DNA of 64,000 bases from Pseudomonas fluorescens (GCF_900215245.1 NZ_LT907842.1:3720001-3784000); one strand, 5' to 3'. Shown: positions 28,912 through 43,418, counted from the stretch's first letter. Numbers and translations: made by a program. The notes: a model not told the origin generated them from the sequence alone.

Positions 28912-30098
28912 GCCGCCTGCAGCAGGTGACCGTGCTGGGCGCGACCGGGTCGGTCGGGCTGAGTACGCTGGATGTGATCGCGCGCCACCCTGACCGCTAT
29001 CAAGTGTTTGCCCTGACCGGCTTTACGCGGTTGAGCGAGTTGCTGGCCCTGTGTGTGCGCCACGCGCCACGTTTCGCGGTAGTGCCTGAAGCAACGGCTG
29101 CTCGCGGCTTGCAGGATGATCTGCGGGCCGCTGGCCTTGCCACGCAAGTCTTGGTGGGCGAGGAGGGCTTGTGCCAGGTGTCGTCCGATGCCGAGGTGGA
29201 TACCGTCGTGGCAGCCATTGTCGGGGCGGCGGGTTTGCGTCCGACACTGGCGGCGGTAGATGCTGGCAAAAAGATTTTGCTGGCCAATAAAGAGGCGCTG
29301 GTCATGTCCGGCACACTCTTTATGCAGGCGGTACGCAAGAGCGGCGCGGTGTTGCTGCCGCTCGACAGTGAGCACAACGCGATCTTTCAGTGCATGCCCG
29401 GTGATTTCGCCCGCGGCTTGAGCCAGGTTGGCGTTCGACGGATTCTCCTTACGGCTTCTGGTGGTCCGTTCCGTCAAACTCCGCTGGCTGATCTTGAACA
29501 TGTCTCGCCTGACCAGGCCTGCGCGCACCCGAACTGGTCCATGGGGCGCAAAATCTCCGTGGATTCGGCGAGCATGATGAACAAGGGCCTGGAGTTGATC
29601 GAGGCGTGCTGGTTGTTCGATGCGCGGCCTGATCAGGTCGAGGTGGTGATTCATCCGCAAAGTGTGATTCATTCCCTGGTCGACTACGTCGACGGTTCGG
29701 TGTTGGCGCAGTTGGGTAATCCTGACATGCGTACGCCGATTGCCAACGCGTTGGCTTGGCCGGAGCGGATTGACTCCGGCGTTGCACCGTTGGATTTGTT
29801 CGCCATTGCTCGCCTGGACTTCGAGGCGCCGGATGAGCAACGCTTCCCGTGCCTGCGTCTGGCCCGGCAAGCGGCCGAGGCGGGTAACAGCGCACCGGCC
29901 ATGCTCAATGCGGCCAACGAAGTGGCTGTGGCAGCGTTTCTCGAGCAGCGCATCCGTTTTCCGCAGATCGCGAGTATCATCGAAGACGTATTGAGTCTTG
30001 AGCCTGTCGTGGCTGTGAATGATTTGGGGGCAGTGTTCGAGGCCGATGCAAAGGCCCGTACCCTGGCCGGAGCATGGTTGAACCGCAACGTGCGTTAG
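28908..30098 (+). CDS. dxr: 1-deoxy-D-xylulose 5-phosphate reductoisomerase
   Basis: 396 residues. Dxr (IspC) converts DXP to MEP with NADPH, the committed step of the MEP isoprenoid route. The NADPH loop reads [41 protein letters not shown] and LTASGGPFR form the substrate and metal site. The start is GTG at 28908, overlapping the cdsA TGA; the longer frame from 28893 would add five residues and lacks an argument for it. Confidence 0.97.
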   Translation: MSRLQQVTVLGATGSVGLSTLDVIARHPDRYQVFALTGFTRLSELLALCVRHAPRFAVVPEATAARGLQDDLRAAGLATQVLVGEEGLCQVSSDAEVDTVVAAIVGAAGLRPTLAAVDAGKKILLANKEALVMSGTLFMQAVRKSGAVLLPLDSEHNAIFQCMPGDFARGLSQVGVRRILLTASGGPFRQTPLADLEHVSPDQACAHPNWSMGRKISVDSASMMNKGLELIEACWLFDARPDQVEVVIHPQSVIHSLVDYVDGSVLAQLGNPDMRTPIANALAWPERIDSGVAPLDLFAIARLDFEAPDEQRFPCLRLARQAAEAGNSAPAMLNAANEVAVAAFLEQRIRFPQIASIIEDVLSLEPVVAVNDLGAVFEADAKARTLAGAWLNRNVR

Positions 30099-30152
30099 TC
30101 TGTGGGGCAGGTTTTAGCCTTCAGGTACTGGATTGGAATGCGGAGAAATTAG

Positions 30153-31505
30153 ATGAGTGCGCTCTACATGATTGTCGGCACCCTGGTTGCTCTGGGTGTG
30201 CTGGTTACCTTCCACGAATTCGGCCACTTTTGGGTGGCGCGTCGTTGCGGCGTCAAGGTATTGCGCTTTTCCGTCGGTTTCGGCATGCCGTTGCTGCGTT
30301 GGTACGACCGTCGTGGCACCGAGTTCGTGATTGCCGCGATTCCGCTTGGCGGCTACGTCAAGATGCTCGACGAGCGCGAAGGTGAAGTGCCGGCAGATCA
30401 AGTGGACCAGTCCTTCAATCGCAAGACCGTTCGTCAGCGCATCGCTATTGTTGCCGCCGGCCCGATCGCCAACTTCCTGTTGGCGATGGTGTTCTTCTGG
30501 GTCTTGGCCATGTTGGGCAGCCAACAGGTCCGCCCGGTGATTGGGGCGGTCGAGGCGGGCAGCATGGCGGCCAAGGCTGGCCTGGTCGCTGGGCAGGAAA
30601 TTGTTTCCATTGATGGCGAACCGACCACTGGCTGGGGTGCTGTCAATTTGCAATTGGTGCGCCGCATGGGTGAAAGCGGCACCATCAATGTGGTGGTGCG
30701 CGATCAGGACTCCACCACCGAAACGCCGCGTGAATTGGCGCTCGACCACTGGCTCAAGGGTGCGGATGAGCCTGATCCGATCAAGTCCCTGGGGATTCGC
30801 CCATGGCGTCCAGCGTTGCCGCCGGTGCTTGCCGAGCTCGATTCGAAAGGCCCGGCCCAGGCCGCAGGTCTGAAAACCGGCGATCGCTTGCTGGCGCTTG
30901 ATGGCCAGGCACTGGGCGACTGGCAACAGGTGGTCGACCTGGTGCGTGTACGGCCTGATACCAAAATTGTGCTGAAAGTTGAGCGCGATGGTGCTCAAAT
31001 CGACGTCCCTGTAACCTTGTCGGTTCGCGGGGAAGCCAAGGCGGCCGGGGGTTACCTGGGTGCTGGGGTGAAAGGTGTCGAGTGGCCGCCCTCGATGGTG
31101 CGGGAGGTCAGCTTCGGGCCGTTGGCCGCGATTGGCGAGGGTGCAAAGCGCACTTGGACCATGAGTGTGCTGACCCTCGAATCGCTCAAGAAGATGTTGT
31201 TCGGCGAGCTCTCGGTAAAAAACTTGAGTGGGCCGATAACCATTGCTAAAGTGGCGGGCGCTTCTGCCCAGTCGGGTGTCGCGGATTTCCTGAATTTCCT
31301 GGCTTATCTGAGTATTAGCCTTGGAGTTCTGAATTTGCTGCCCATTCCAGTACTGGATGGGGGGCATCTGTTGTTTTATCTGGTCGAGTGGGTGCGTGGT
31401 CGCCCCTTGTCGGATCGGGTGCAGGGTTGGGGGATACAGATCGGTATCAGTTTGGTGGTCGGGGTGATGTTGTTAGCTCTGGTCAACGATCTGGGACGAC
31501 TGTAA
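30153..31505 (+). CDS. rseP: RseP site-2 metalloprotease
   Basis: 450 residues. RseP (MucP in P. aeruginosa) cleaves the anti-sigma factor RseA/MucA within the membrane and so releases the envelope-stress sigma factor. The zinc motif HEFGH is at residues 21-25 and LDGGHLLF near residue 398 supplies the third ligand. Two PDZ domains lie between (around PVIGAVEAGSMAAKAG and PVLAELDSKGPAQAAG). GGAG stands 8 bases before the ATG. Upstream of bamA, with a terminator-like hairpin between. Confidence 0.97.
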   Translation: MSALYMIVGTLVALGVLVTFHEFGHFWVARRCGVKVLRFSVGFGMPLLRWYDRRGTEFVIAAIPLGGYVKMLDEREGEVPADQVDQSFNRKTVRQRIAIVAAGPIANFLLAMVFFWVLAMLGSQQVRPVIGAVEAGSMAAKAGLVAGQEIVSIDGEPTTGWGAVNLQLVRRMGESGTINVVVRDQDSTTETPRELALDHWLKGADEPDPIKSLGIRPWRPALPPVLAELDSKGPAQAAGLKTGDRLLALDGQALGDWQQVVDLVRVRPDTKIVLKVERDGAQIDVPVTLSVRGEAKAAGGYLGAGVKGVEWPPSMVREVSFGPLAAIGEGAKRTWTMSVLTLESLKKMLFGELSVKNLSGPITIAKVAGASAQSGVADFLNFLAYLSISLGVLNLLPIPVLDGGHLLFYLVEWVRGRPLSDRVQGWGIQIGISLVVGVMLLALVNDLGRL

Positions 31506-31525
31506 CGCTTCGCTGAATTGCGAAT

Positions 31526-31551
31526 CTGCCGCATTTTGCGGCAGTTTGTTT
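31526..31551 (+). terminator. Terminator-like hairpin between rseP and bamA
   Basis: Stem CTGCCGC (31526-31532) with GCGGCAG (31538-31544), loop ATTTT, then TTTGTTT. It lies 20 bases after the rseP stop and may reduce readthrough into bamA. Confidence 0.6.
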
Positions 31552-31579
31552 ATTGCCAGTTGGAATAAGAAAGGACTTC

Positions 31580-33967
31580 ATGAAACGTCTGCTGCTAACT
31601 GCGGTTCTCACCGTATTGATGATCGCCGAAGTTCACGCCGAGTCCTTCACTATCTCCGATATTCGCGTCAACGGCCTCCAGCGGGTTTCCGCCGGTAGCG
31701 TCTTTGGTGCCTTGCCGTTGAACGTCGGGGAACAGGCGGATGATCGTCGCCTGGTGGAATCCACTCGTGCGCTGTTCAAAACCGGGTTCTTTCAAGATAT
31801 CCAACTGGGTCGCGAAGGCAACGTCCTGGTCATCACTGTCGTTGAGCGACCTTCCGTCGCCAGTATCCAGATCGAGGGTAACAAGGCGATCTCTACTGAA
31901 GACTTGATGAAGGGCCTCAAGCAATCCGGCCTGGCCGAGGGAGAGATCTTCCAGCGCGCCACCCTTGAGGGTGTGCGTAACGAACTGCAACGCCAGTACG
32001 TTGCCCAGGGCCGCTACTCTGCGACCGTGGAAACTGAAGTGATCCCGCAGCCTCGTAACCGTGTCGGCCTCAAGGTCAACATCAACGAAGGCACCGTGGC
32101 GGCGATCCAGCACATCAACGTGGTCGGCAACACCAAGTTCGCCGATGACGACCTGATCGACCTGTTCGAGCTCAAGACCACCAACTGGTTGTCGTTCTTC
32201 AAGAACGATGACAAGTACGCCCGTGAAAAACTGTCCGGTGACCTGGAGCGTCTGCGTTCCTACTACCTGGACCGTGGCTATATCAACATGGATATCGCTT
32301 CGACCCAGGTCTCCATCACCCCGGATAAAAAACACGTCTACATTACTGTCAACGTCAACGAAGGCGAGAAGTACACCGTTCGTGACGTGAAGCTCAGCGG
32401 CGACCTGAAAGTCCCTGAAGACCAGGTCAAGTCCCTGTTGCTGGTGCAGAAAGATCAGGTGTTCTCGCGCAAGCTGATGACCACCACCTCCGAGCTGATC
32501 ACCCGACGTCTGGGTAACGAAGGCTACACCTTCGCCAACGTCAACGGCGTGCCTACCCCGCACGATGAAGACCACACAGTGGACATCACCTTCGTTGTCG
32601 ACCCGGGCAAACGTGCCTACGTGAACCGCATCAACTTCCGTGGCAACACCAAGTCTGCGGACGAAGTGCTGCGTCGTGAAATGCGTCAGATGGAAGGTGG
32701 CTGGGCGTCGACTTACCTGATCGACCAGTCCAAGACCCGTCTTGAGCGCCTGGGCTTCTTCAAGGAAGTCAACGTCGAAACCCCGGCCGTACCGGGTGTG
32801 GATGACCAGGTTGACGTGAACTACGCCGTAGAAGAGCAAGCGTCGGGTTCGATCACCGCCAGCGTCGGTTTCGCACAGAGTGCCGGCCTTATCCTCGGTG
32901 GTTCGATTACCCAGAACAACTTCCTTGGTACCGGTAACAAGGTCTCCATCGGCCTGACCCGAAGCGAATACCAGAGCCGCTATAACTTCGGTTATGTCGA
33001 CCCCTACTGGACAGCTGACGGTGTGAGCCTGGGCTACAACGCCTTCTACCGCACCACCGACTACAAAGACCTCAACGTTGACGTTGCAAGCTATGCGATC
33101 GACAGCCTCGGTGCCGGTGTCAATATCGGTTACCCGATCAGCGAGACTTCGCGCTTGACCTTCGGCTTTACCGCGCAGCAGGACAAGATCAAGACGGGTG
33201 TGTACACCACGGATGAGATCTTCGACTTCGTGCGCCGAGAAGGTGATCAGTTCCTGAACTTCAAGGCTTCGGTCGGTTGGTCGGAATCCACCCTGAACAA
33301 AGGTGTGCTGGCAACCCGTGGTCATTCGCAAAGCCTGACTGCAGAAGCCACCACGCCGGGCAGCGACCTGTCGTTCTTCAAGCTCGACTACCGTGGCCAG
33401 TTGTTCCAGCCGCTGAGCGATAACTACACCATGCGCCTGCACACTGAGCTGGGGTATGGCGATGGTTATGGTTCGACCAGCGGGTTGCCGTTCTACGAGA
33501 ACTACTATGCGGGCGGTTTCAACTCGGTCCGTGGCTTCAAGGACAGTACCCTGGGCCCACGTGGTACCCCGAGCCGTGGTCAAGCGGTAACCGGTAACCA
33601 AGGCACTACCGTTGACTCCAACAATGACCCTCTGGCATTCGGTGGTAACGTGCTGATCCAGGGTGGTGCGGAGCTTCTGTTCCCGCTGCCGTTCGTCAAG
33701 GATCAGCGTTCGTTGCGGACCTCGCTCTTCTGGGACGTGGGTAACGTGTTCGACTCCAAGTGCCAGCAGATCACCAACCCGAGTGGCGTGAAGTCGCAGA
33801 CTGAGTGTAACGACATCAGCCTGAGCAACCTCGCCAGCTCCGTAGGTGTGGGTGTCACTTGGGTGACCGCGCTTGGCCCATTGAGCTTTGCTCTGGCCAT
33901 GCCGATCAAGAAACCGGATAACGCTGAAACCCAGATTTTCCAATTCTCCCTCGGCCAGACGTTCTAA
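31580..33967 (+). CDS. bamA: Outer membrane protein assembly factor BamA
   Basis: 795 residues. BamA is the core of the BAM complex that folds beta-barrel proteins into the outer membrane. The signal peptide (MKRLLLTAVLTVLMIAEVHA) is followed by five POTRA domains to about residue 420, and a C-terminal barrel ending in the expected Phe (FSLGQTF). The conserved VRGF-type motif is present as SVRGFKDSTLGPRG. ATG at 31580 with AAGGA just upstream is chosen over the longer frame that adds nine residues before the signal peptide. skp, which serves the same pathway, follows. Confidence 0.98.
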   Translation: MKRLLLTAVLTVLMIAEVHAESFTISDIRVNGLQRVSAGSVFGALPLNVGEQADDRRLVESTRALFKTGFFQDIQLGREGNVLVITVVERPSVASIQIEGNKAISTEDLMKGLKQSGLAEGEIFQRATLEGVRNELQRQYVAQGRYSATVETEVIPQPRNRVGLKVNINEGTVAAIQHINVVGNTKFADDDLIDLFELKTTNWLSFFKNDDKYAREKLSGDLERLRSYYLDRGYINMDIASTQVSITPDKKHVYITVNVNEGEKYTVRDVKLSGDLKVPEDQVKSLLLVQKDQVFSRKLMTTTSELITRRLGNEGYTFANVNGVPTPHDEDHTVDITFVVDPGKRAYVNRINFRGNTKSADEVLRREMRQMEGGWASTYLIDQSKTRLERLGFFKEVNVETPAVPGVDDQVDVNYAVEEQASGSITASVGFAQSAGLILGGSITQNNFLGTGNKVSIGLTRSEYQSRYNFGYVDPYWTADGVSLGYNAFYRTTDYKDLNVDVASYAIDSLGAGVNIGYPISETSRLTFGFTAQQDKIKTGVYTTDEIFDFVRREGDQFLNFKASVGWSESTLNKGVLATRGHSQSLTAEATTPGSDLSFFKLDYRGQLFQPLSDNYTMRLHTELGYGDGYGSTSGLPFYENYYAGGFNSVRGFKDSTLGPRGTPSRGQAVTGNQGTTVDSNNDPLAFGGNVLIQGGAELLFPLPFVKDQRSLRTSLFWDVGNVFDSKCQQITNPSGVKSQTECNDISLSNLASSVGVGVTWVTALGPLSFALAMPIKKPDNAETQIFQFSLGQTF

Positions 33968-34012
33968 GCGTCTGACCCAAGATAACGACAACGGATTCTG
34001 TAGGAGTACATC

Positions 34013-34516
34013 GTGCGTAAGTTGACTCAATTGGTTCTGCTGGCCACTGTGCTGGTAACCACACCGGCCTTCGCCGAAATGAAAATCGCCGTTCTGAACT
34101 ATCAGATGGCTCTGCTGGAATCCGACGCCGCCAAGCGTTATGCCGTGGATGCCGAGAAGAAGTTCGGTCCGCAACTGACCAAGCTGAAGACTCTGGAAAG
34201 CAGCGCCAAAGGCATCCAGGATCGTCTGGTAGCCGGTGGTGACAAGATGCAGCAAGGCGAGCGTGAGCGTCTGGAGCTTGAGTTCAAGCAAAAGGCCCGC
34301 GACTACCAGTTCCAGTCCAAGGAACTGAACGAAGCCAAAGCCGTTGCTGACCGTGAAATGCTCAAGCAGCTCAAGCCGAAACTCGACAGCGCTGTGGAAG
34401 AAGTCATCAAGAAAGGTGCCTTTGACCTGGTGTTCGAGCGCGGCGCCGTGATTGACGTCAAGCCTCAATACGACATCACCCGTCAGGTGATCGAGCGCAT
34501 GAACCAGCTGAAGTAA
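34013..34516 (+). CDS. skp: Periplasmic chaperone Skp (OmpH)
   Basis: 167 residues. Skp holds unfolded outer-membrane proteins in the periplasm on the way to BamA. The start is GTG at 34013 with GGAG 8 bases upstream, followed by a signal peptide (MRKLTQLVLLATVLVTTPAF-A). The mature part, from AEMKIAVLNYQMAL, has the long charged helices of the Skp trimer arms. Between bamA and lpxD, the usual place. Confidence 0.96.
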   Translation: MRKLTQLVLLATVLVTTPAFAEMKIAVLNYQMALLESDAAKRYAVDAEKKFGPQLTKLKTLESSAKGIQDRLVAGGDKMQQGERERLELEFKQKARDYQFQSKELNEAKAVADREMLKQLKPKLDSAVEEVIKKGAFDLVFERGAVIDVKPQYDITRQVIERMNQLK

Positions 34517-34519
34517 GCC

Positions 34520-35575
34520 ATGACCGCGACTATCAAACTCGGCGAGTTGGCCGAGTTCCTTGGGGCCACTTTGCGTGGCACCAAGGAGAAAGAAATCACT
34601 GGGCTAGCCACCTTGCAGGAGGCTGGCCCAGCTCAGTTGAGCTTCCTCGCAAATCCCCAATACCGTAAATACCTGGTCGACAGCCAAGCCGCAGCCGTGT
34701 TGCTGAAGGCCGCTGACGCCGAAGGGTTTGCCGGGGATGCGCTGGTGGTGGCCGACCCTTACCTGGCATATGCCCGGGCGTCGCATCTGTTCGATCCAAA
34801 GCCTAAAGCTGCTGTCGGTGTTCATCCTTCAGCGGTGATCGCTGACGATGCCCAGGTCGATCCTGCAGCCAGTATTGGCGCGTTTGCAGTGATTGAGAGC
34901 GGTGCACGTATTGCTGCGGGTGTCACGGTGGGCGCTCATTGCTTTATCGGCGCGCGCTGTGAAATTGGCGCCGATGGCTGGCTGGCCCCTCGCGTGACGC
35001 TTTACCACGACGTGCGTATTGGTGAGCGTGTGGTGATTCAGTCGGGTGCCGTGATCGGTGGTGAAGGGTTTGGTTTTGCCAACTCCAAAGGTGTCTGGCA
35101 CAAGATTGCCCAGGTCGGCGGCGTACTGATCGGCGATGACGTCGAAATCGGCGTCAACACCGCAGTCGACCGTGGGGCCTTGGCCGATACCGTGATAGGT
35201 AACGGCGTGAAGCTCGATAACCAGATCCAGATCGCCCACAACGTGCAGATTGGCGATCACACCGCCATGGCAGCATGCGTCGGGATTTCCGGCAGCACCA
35301 AGATCGGCAAGCATTGCATGCTCGCCGGTGGCGTTGGGCTGGTGGGGCATATCGATATTTGCGACAACGTCTTCATTACCGGCATGACCATGGTGACCCA
35401 CTCGATTACCGAGCCGGGCGCCTACTCTTCCGGTACGGCCATGCAGCCTGCGGCTGAATGGCGCAAGAGTGCAGCGCGCTTGAGGCAACTTGACGACATG
35501 GCTCGCCGCCTCAAGCAGCTGGAAAAGCGTGTTGGGGACGTGACCCCTGGCGGTAATGCTTCATCAGAAGGCTGA
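34520..35575 (+). CDS. lpxD: UDP-3-O-acylglucosamine N-acyltransferase LpxD
   Basis: 351 residues. LpxD adds the second hydroxyacyl chain in lipid A synthesis, from acyl-ACP. The N-terminal uridine-binding domain ([15 protein letters not shown]) is followed by a left-handed beta helix of hexapeptide repeats, with the catalytic His likely in [16 protein letters not shown], and a C-terminal helix ([14 protein letters not shown]). It starts 3 bases after skp. Confidence 0.97.
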   Translation: MTATIKLGELAEFLGATLRGTKEKEITGLATLQEAGPAQLSFLANPQYRKYLVDSQAAAVLLKAADAEGFAGDALVVADPYLAYARASHLFDPKPKAAVGVHPSAVIADDAQVDPAASIGAFAVIESGARIAAGVTVGAHCFIGARCEIGADGWLAPRVTLYHDVRIGERVVIQSGAVIGGEGFGFANSKGVWHKIAQVGGVLIGDDVEIGVNTAVDRGALADTVIGNGVKLDNQIQIAHNVQIGDHTAMAACVGISGSTKIGKHCMLAGGVGLVGHIDICDNVFITGMTMVTHSITEPGAYSSGTAMQPAAEWRKSAARLRQLDDMARRLKQLEKRVGDVTPGGNASSEG

Positions 35576-35686
35576 TACCATTTCCATATCAAGTGTGCAC
35601 AGCCGCTAGACTGCCTCCTTGATTTGCTAGCGGGGCGTGCGTTTAGTCCGCCCGCCCCCAATCTTTATTACAGGCTTCCCCCCGAA

Positions 35687-36127
35687 ATGATGGACATCAA
35701 CGAGATTCGCGAATACCTGCCCCACCGTTACCCGTTCCTGCTGGTGGATCGTGTAGTGGACCTCAATGTCGAGGAAAAGCGCATTCGTGCCTACAAGAAT
35801 GTCAGCATCAACGAACCGTTCTTCAATGGTCACTTTCCTGCGCATCCAATCATGCCGGGCGTGTTGATCATCGAAGCGATGGCCCAGGCTGCCGGTATCC
35901 TTGGTTTCAAAATGCTCGACCTCAAGCCTGCCGATGGCACGCTTTACTATTTCGTGGGCTCCGACAAGCTGCGCTTCCGTAACCCGGTCACCCCGGGTGA
36001 CCAGTTGATCCTGGAAGCCAAGTTCATCAGTTGCAAACGCCAGATCTGGAAGTTCGAGTGCCAGGCCTCGGTGGACGGCAAGCCGGTGTGCTCCGCTGAG
36101 ATCATCTGCGCGGAACGCAAACTATGA
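35687..36127 (+). CDS. fabZ: 3-hydroxyacyl-ACP dehydratase FabZ
   Basis: 146 residues with a hot-dog fold. FabZ removes water from 3-hydroxyacyl-ACP in fatty acid elongation and competes with LpxA and LpxD for the hydroxyacyl substrate. Catalytic His49 and Glu63 are seen in [20 protein letters not shown]. The start is taken at the first Met of [16 protein letters not shown]; the second Met is equally possible. A 111-base gap after lpxD carries a TAGACT (35607-35612) that could be a weak internal promoter. Overlaps lpxA by 4 bases. Confidence 0.97.
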
Positions 36128-36900
36128 GTTTGATTGACCCTCGCGCAATCATCGATCCGTCGGCCGTTCTGGCCGCCGACGTTGAGGTCGGCCCTTGGTC
36201 GATCGTCGGCGCAGGTGTTGAAATCGGCGAGGGGACTGTCATCGGGCCACACGTGATCCTCAAAGGTCCGACCCGCATTGGCAAACACAATCGCATCTAC
36301 CAGTTTTCCTCGGTAGGCGAAGACACCCCGGACATGAAGTACAAGGGTGAAGAAACACGCCTGGTAATCGGTGATCACAACATCATCCGTGAAGGCGTGA
36401 CCATTCACCGTGGCACTGTGCAGGATCGTGCCGAAACCACCTTGGGTGACCACAACCTGATCATGGCCTATGCGCACATCGGCCATGACAGTGTGATCGG
36501 CAACCATTGCATCCTGGTCAACAACACGGCACTGGCTGGCCACGTGCACGTTGACGATTGGGCGATCCTGTCCGGTTTCACCCTGGTGCATCAGTATTGC
36601 CACATCGGCGCCCACAGCTTTTCCGGTATGGGTACGGCGATCGGCAAGGACGTTCCGGCATTCGTCACGGTCTTCGGCAACCCTGCCGAAGCCCGCAGCA
36701 TGAACTTCGAAGGCATGCGCCGTCGCGGTTTCAGCGAAGACGCTATCCACGCCCTGCGCCGTGCCTACAAGGTGGTTTACCGCCAAGGGTTGACGGTCGA
36801 ACAGGCCCTGACCGAACTGACCGAGCCGGCAGCGTTGTTCCCGGAAGTTGCGGTGTTCCGCGACTCTATCCAGGCATCGACCCGCGGCATCACCCGCTGA
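36124..36900 (+). CDS. lpxA: UDP-N-acetylglucosamine O-acyltransferase LpxA
   Basis: 258 residues. LpxA transfers a 3-hydroxyacyl chain to UDP-GlcNAc, the first step of lipid A synthesis. Hexapeptide repeats run through the first two thirds ([20 protein letters not shown]), and the active His is expected in [20 protein letters not shown]. The C-terminal helical domain ([20 protein letters not shown]) is typical. Overlaps fabZ by 4 bases; lpxB follows after 2 bases. Confidence 0.98.
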
Positions 36901-36902
36901 TC

Positions 36903-38042
36903 ATGGCCAATCTGCGTATCGCGCTGGTGGCCGGTGAAGCTTCCGGCGATATTCTCGGCGCAGGCCTGATGCGGGCCCTTAAGGCCCAGCATCCTGCGGT
37001 GGAGTTTATTGGCGTGGGTGGCCCACTCATGCAGGCTGAAGGTCTGACTTCTTACTTTCCCATGGAGCGCCTCTCGGTCATGGGGCTGGTGGAAGTATTG
37101 GGCCGTCTGCGTGAGCTGTTGGCGCGGCGTAAGCTACTGATTCAGACACTGATCGAAGAAAAGCCCGACGTATTTATCGGAATCGACGCGCCGGACTTCA
37201 CCCTCAACATCGAACTCAAGTTGCGTCAGGCCGGTATCAAGACCGTGCATTACGTCAGCCCGTCCGTGTGGGCGTGGCGCCAGAAGCGCGTGCTGAAGAT
37301 CCGCGAAGGCTGCGACTTGATGCTGACCTTGTTGCCATTCGAGGCCAGGTTCTACGAAGAAAAGGGCGTGCCGGTACGGTTTGTCGGGCACACGCTGGCC
37401 GACACCATACCGTTGCAAGCGGATCGCGCTGCTGCGCGCGCCGAACTGGGTTTACCCGACGGCCCGCTCGTAGCGCTGATGCCGGGCAGTCGAGGTGGCG
37501 AAGTCGGGCGCCTGGCCAGCGTGTTTTTTGATGCGGCCGAACGTCTTCAATCCATGAAGCCTGGTATTCGCTTCGTCTTGCCGTGTGCCAGCCCGCAACG
37601 GCGTGCACAAATCGAGACGCTGCTTGAAGGGCGCAATCTGCCGTTGACCTTGCTCGATGGCAAATCGCACCTGGCCCTCGCAGCCTGTGATGCGGTACTG
37701 ATCGCCTCGGGCACGGCGACCCTGGAGGCCTTGCTGTACAAGCGCCCAATGGTTGTGGCCTATCGTCTGGCGCCGCTGACGTTCTGGATTCTCAAGCGCA
37801 TGGTCAAAAGCCCTTACATCTCCTTGCCCAACCTGCTGGCCCAGCGCCTGCTGGTGCCGGAGTTGTTGCAGGACGATGCAACGCCTGAAGCGCTGGCGCA
37901 ATCGCTACTGCCCTTGATCGACGGCGGTGAAGAGCAGACCCGTGGTTTTGACGATATCCACCGCACTTTACGCCGTGACGCGTCGAACCAGGCGGCCGAC
38001 GCCGTATTGACCTTGATCGGCCAACAACAGGACGCTTTATGA
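36903..38042 (+). CDS. lpxB: Lipid-A-disaccharide synthase LpxB
   Basis: 379 residues, GT19 family. LpxB joins UDP-diacylglucosamine and lipid X to form the lipid A disaccharide. Seen: [15 protein letters not shown] at the N-terminus, the acceptor stretch [27 protein letters not shown] and [22 protein letters not shown] at 36903 is chosen because the family N-terminus starts there; the frame is open 345 bases further upstream inside lpxA. Overlaps rnhB by 4 bases. Confidence 0.98.
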   Translation: MANLRIALVAGEASGDILGAGLMRALKAQHPAVEFIGVGGPLMQAEGLTSYFPMERLSVMGLVEVLGRLRELLARRKLLIQTLIEEKPDVFIGIDAPDFTLNIELKLRQAGIKTVHYVSPSVWAWRQKRVLKIREGCDLMLTLLPFEARFYEEKGVPVRFVGHTLADTIPLQADRAAARAELGLPDGPLVALMPGSRGGEVGRLASVFFDAAERLQSMKPGIRFVLPCASPQRRAQIETLLEGRNLPLTLLDGKSHLALAACDAVLIASGTATLEALLYKRPMVVAYRLAPLTFWILKRMVKSPYISLPNLLAQRLLVPELLQDDATPEALAQSLLPLIDGGEEQTRGFDDIHRTLRRDASNQAADAVLTLIGQQQDAL

Positions 38043-38671
38043 CAACGCAAATGGGCCTGGACTTCAGCCTGGTCGCCGAAGCTCACGCGCTGGTCGCCGG
38101 TGTCGACGAAGTAGGGCGTGGCCCGCTGTGTGGCGCCGTCGTGACGGCGGCGGTGATTCTCGACCCGAACCGCCCGATTCTCGGCCTCAACGACTCGAAA
38201 AAACTCACCGAGGCGCGGCGTGAAAAGCTCTACGACGAGATTTGCGAAAAAGCGCTGAGCTGGCATATCGCCCGTGCCGAAGTCGAAGAGATCGACGAGT
38301 TGAACATCCTCCATGCGACCATGCTGGCCATGCAGCGCGCGGTGGAAGGCCTGCACATCACCCCGAAAATGGCGATGATCGATGGCAACCGTTGCCCTAA
38401 ATTGACGATGCCATCAGAAGCCGTGGTCAAGGGTGATAGCAAGGTGCCGGCCATCGCCGCCGCGTCGATCCTGGCCAAGGTCAGCCGTGACCGTGAAATG
38501 GCTGCTTTCGAATTGATCTACCCCGGCTATGGTATCGGAGGCCATAAAGGCTACCCGACGCCCGTTCATCTGGAAGCCCTGGCGCGCCTGGGCCCGACGC
38601 CGATCCATCGGCGCTCGTTCGCCCCGGTCCGCCTGGCTTACGAGGCGCGGGAAAGCCTCAGCGAGGTTTAG
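38039..38671 (+). CDS. rnhB: Ribonuclease HII
   Basis: 210 residues. RNase HII cuts RNA in RNA-DNA hybrids and starts removal of single ribonucleotides from DNA. Catalytic acids are in [14 protein letters not shown] (Asp23, Glu24) and MIDGNRCP, with [12 protein letters not shown] further on. Overlaps lpxB by 4 bases; it is the last gene before the dnaE promoter. Confidence 0.97.
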   Translation: MTTQMGLDFSLVAEAHALVAGVDEVGRGPLCGAVVTAAVILDPNRPILGLNDSKKLTEARREKLYDEICEKALSWHIARAEVEEIDELNILHATMLAMQRAVEGLHITPKMAMIDGNRCPKLTMPSEAVVKGDSKVPAIAAASILAKVSRDREMAAFELIYPGYGIGGHKGYPTPVHLEALARLGPTPIHRRSFAPVRLAYEARESLSEV

Positions 38672-38679
38672 TCGCGAGG

Positions 38680-38708
38680 CTGATGTTTTTGCCAAGGCCC
38701 GGTACAAT
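38680..38708 (+). promoter_or_regulatory. Probable dnaE promoter
   Basis: TACAAT (38703-38708) is a good -10; 17 bases before it is only CTGATG (38680-38685), three of six matches to TTGACA. It lies 77 bases before dnaE and directly before a stem-loop. Confidence 0.45.
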
Positions 38709-38742
38709 CCGGCCTTTAAAGCGCAGTAGCTTTAAATGCCGG
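38709..38742 (+). promoter_or_regulatory. Stem-loop at the 5' end of the dnaE leader
   Basis: Stem of 13 paired bases with one C-T mismatch (38709-38722 with 38729-38742) and loop GCAGTA. It follows the presumed -10 directly, so the transcript would begin within or just before it. There is no T-run after it, so it is not a normal terminator. Confidence 0.55.
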
Positions 38743-38784
38743 ATTTCCGGGCTTTGTTGTTTCTACGTTTAAGACAGGATCACT

Positions 38785-42306
<3,522 letters not shown>

Positions 42307-42435
42307 CGGTCAGATACGTCTGATCTCGACTGAACATTTAATCTCGACCTAAACGCGCCTCTCCCTTAAGGTAGGGCGCGAATAGACAACCGGCTGGCCA
42401 GGCACCCCTTGGCCGTCGACCCAAGACGGACGCTT

Positions 42436-43383
42436 ATGAACCCGAATTTTCTTGATTTCGAACAGCCGATCGCTGACCTGCAAGCCAAGATCGAAGAACT
42501 GCGCCTGGTCGGCAATGACAATTCGCTGAACATCGGCGATGAGATCGCTCGCCTGCAAGACAAGAGCAGCACGCTCACCGAAGACATCTTCGGCAAGCTG
42601 ACCAGCTGGCAGATCGCGCGTCTGGCTCGCCACCCGCGCCGTCCCTACACCCTGGACTACATTCAGCACATCTTCACCGAGTTCGACGAGCTGCACGGCG
42701 ACCGCCACTTCTCCGACGACGCGGCCATCGTGGGCGGTATCGCTCGCCTGGACGACCAGCCGGTGATGGTGATCGGTCACCAGAAAGGCCGCGAAGTGCG
42801 CGAAAAGGTACGCCGCAACTTCGGCATGCCGCGCCCTGAAGGCTACCGCAAGGCCTGCCGCCTGATGGAAATGGCCGAGCGTTTCAAAATGCCGATCCTG
42901 ACCTTCATCGACACCCCGGGTGCCTACCCAGGTATCGACGCCGAAGAGCGTAACCAGAGCGAAGCGATCGCCTGGAACCTGCGCGTGATGGCCCGCCTGA
43001 AAACCCCGATCATCGCCACCGTGATTGGTGAAGGTGGTTCCGGCGGTGCGCTGGCCATCGGGGTTTGCGACCAGTTGAACATGCTGCAATATTCGACCTA
43101 CGCGGTGATCTCGCCGGAAGGTTGCGCTTCGATCCTGTGGAAAACCGCCGAAAAGGCGCCGGACGCTGCCGAAGCCATGGGTATCACCGCCGATCGCCTC
43201 AAAGGCCTGGGCATCGTTGATAAGGTTATCGCCGAGCCATTGGGCGGCGCCCACCGTGACCCGGCTGCCGCTGCGGCGACCATCCGCGCCGAGCTGGGCT
43301 CGCAACTGGCGATGCTCAAGAAGCTGGATAACGAGGCACTGCTGGCCCGTCGTTATGAGCGCCTGATGAGCTACGGTCTCTGA
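42436..43383 (+). CDS. accA: Acetyl-CoA carboxylase carboxyltransferase subunit alpha
   Basis: 315 residues. With AccD it moves the carboxyl group from biotin to acetyl-CoA to make malonyl-CoA. Seen: [20 protein letters not shown] at the N-terminus, the [18 protein letters not shown] oxyanion-type loop and [11 protein letters not shown] in the crotonase core. ATG at 42436 is used; the frame adds nine residues upstream without support. It is 129 bases after dnaE and followed by a REPIN. Confidence 0.98.
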   Translation: MNPNFLDFEQPIADLQAKIEELRLVGNDNSLNIGDEIARLQDKSSTLTEDIFGKLTSWQIARLARHPRRPYTLDYIQHIFTEFDELHGDRHFSDDAAIVGGIARLDDQPVMVIGHQKGREVREKVRRNFGMPRPEGYRKACRLMEMAERFKMPILTFIDTPGAYPGIDAEERNQSEAIAWNLRVMARLKTPIIATVIGEGGSGGALAIGVCDQLNMLQYSTYAVISPEGCASILWKTAEKAPDAAEAMGITADRLKGLGIVDKVIAEPLGGAHRDPAAAAATIRAELGSQLAMLKKLDNEALLARRYERLMSYGL

Positions 43384-43418
43384 TCAGGCACTGATCTGAC
43401 AGGCAAAGCCGTACGAAT

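Noticed and set aside
31595..34468. 957-codon open frame on the minus strand across bamA and skp
   Set aside because: It runs opposite two certain genes. Its length comes from high-GC codon use, which leaves the antisense frame without stops; it has no known domain.
36558..36902. Upstream extension of lpxB
   Set aside because: It lies inside lpxA in another frame; the LpxB N-terminus begins at 36903.
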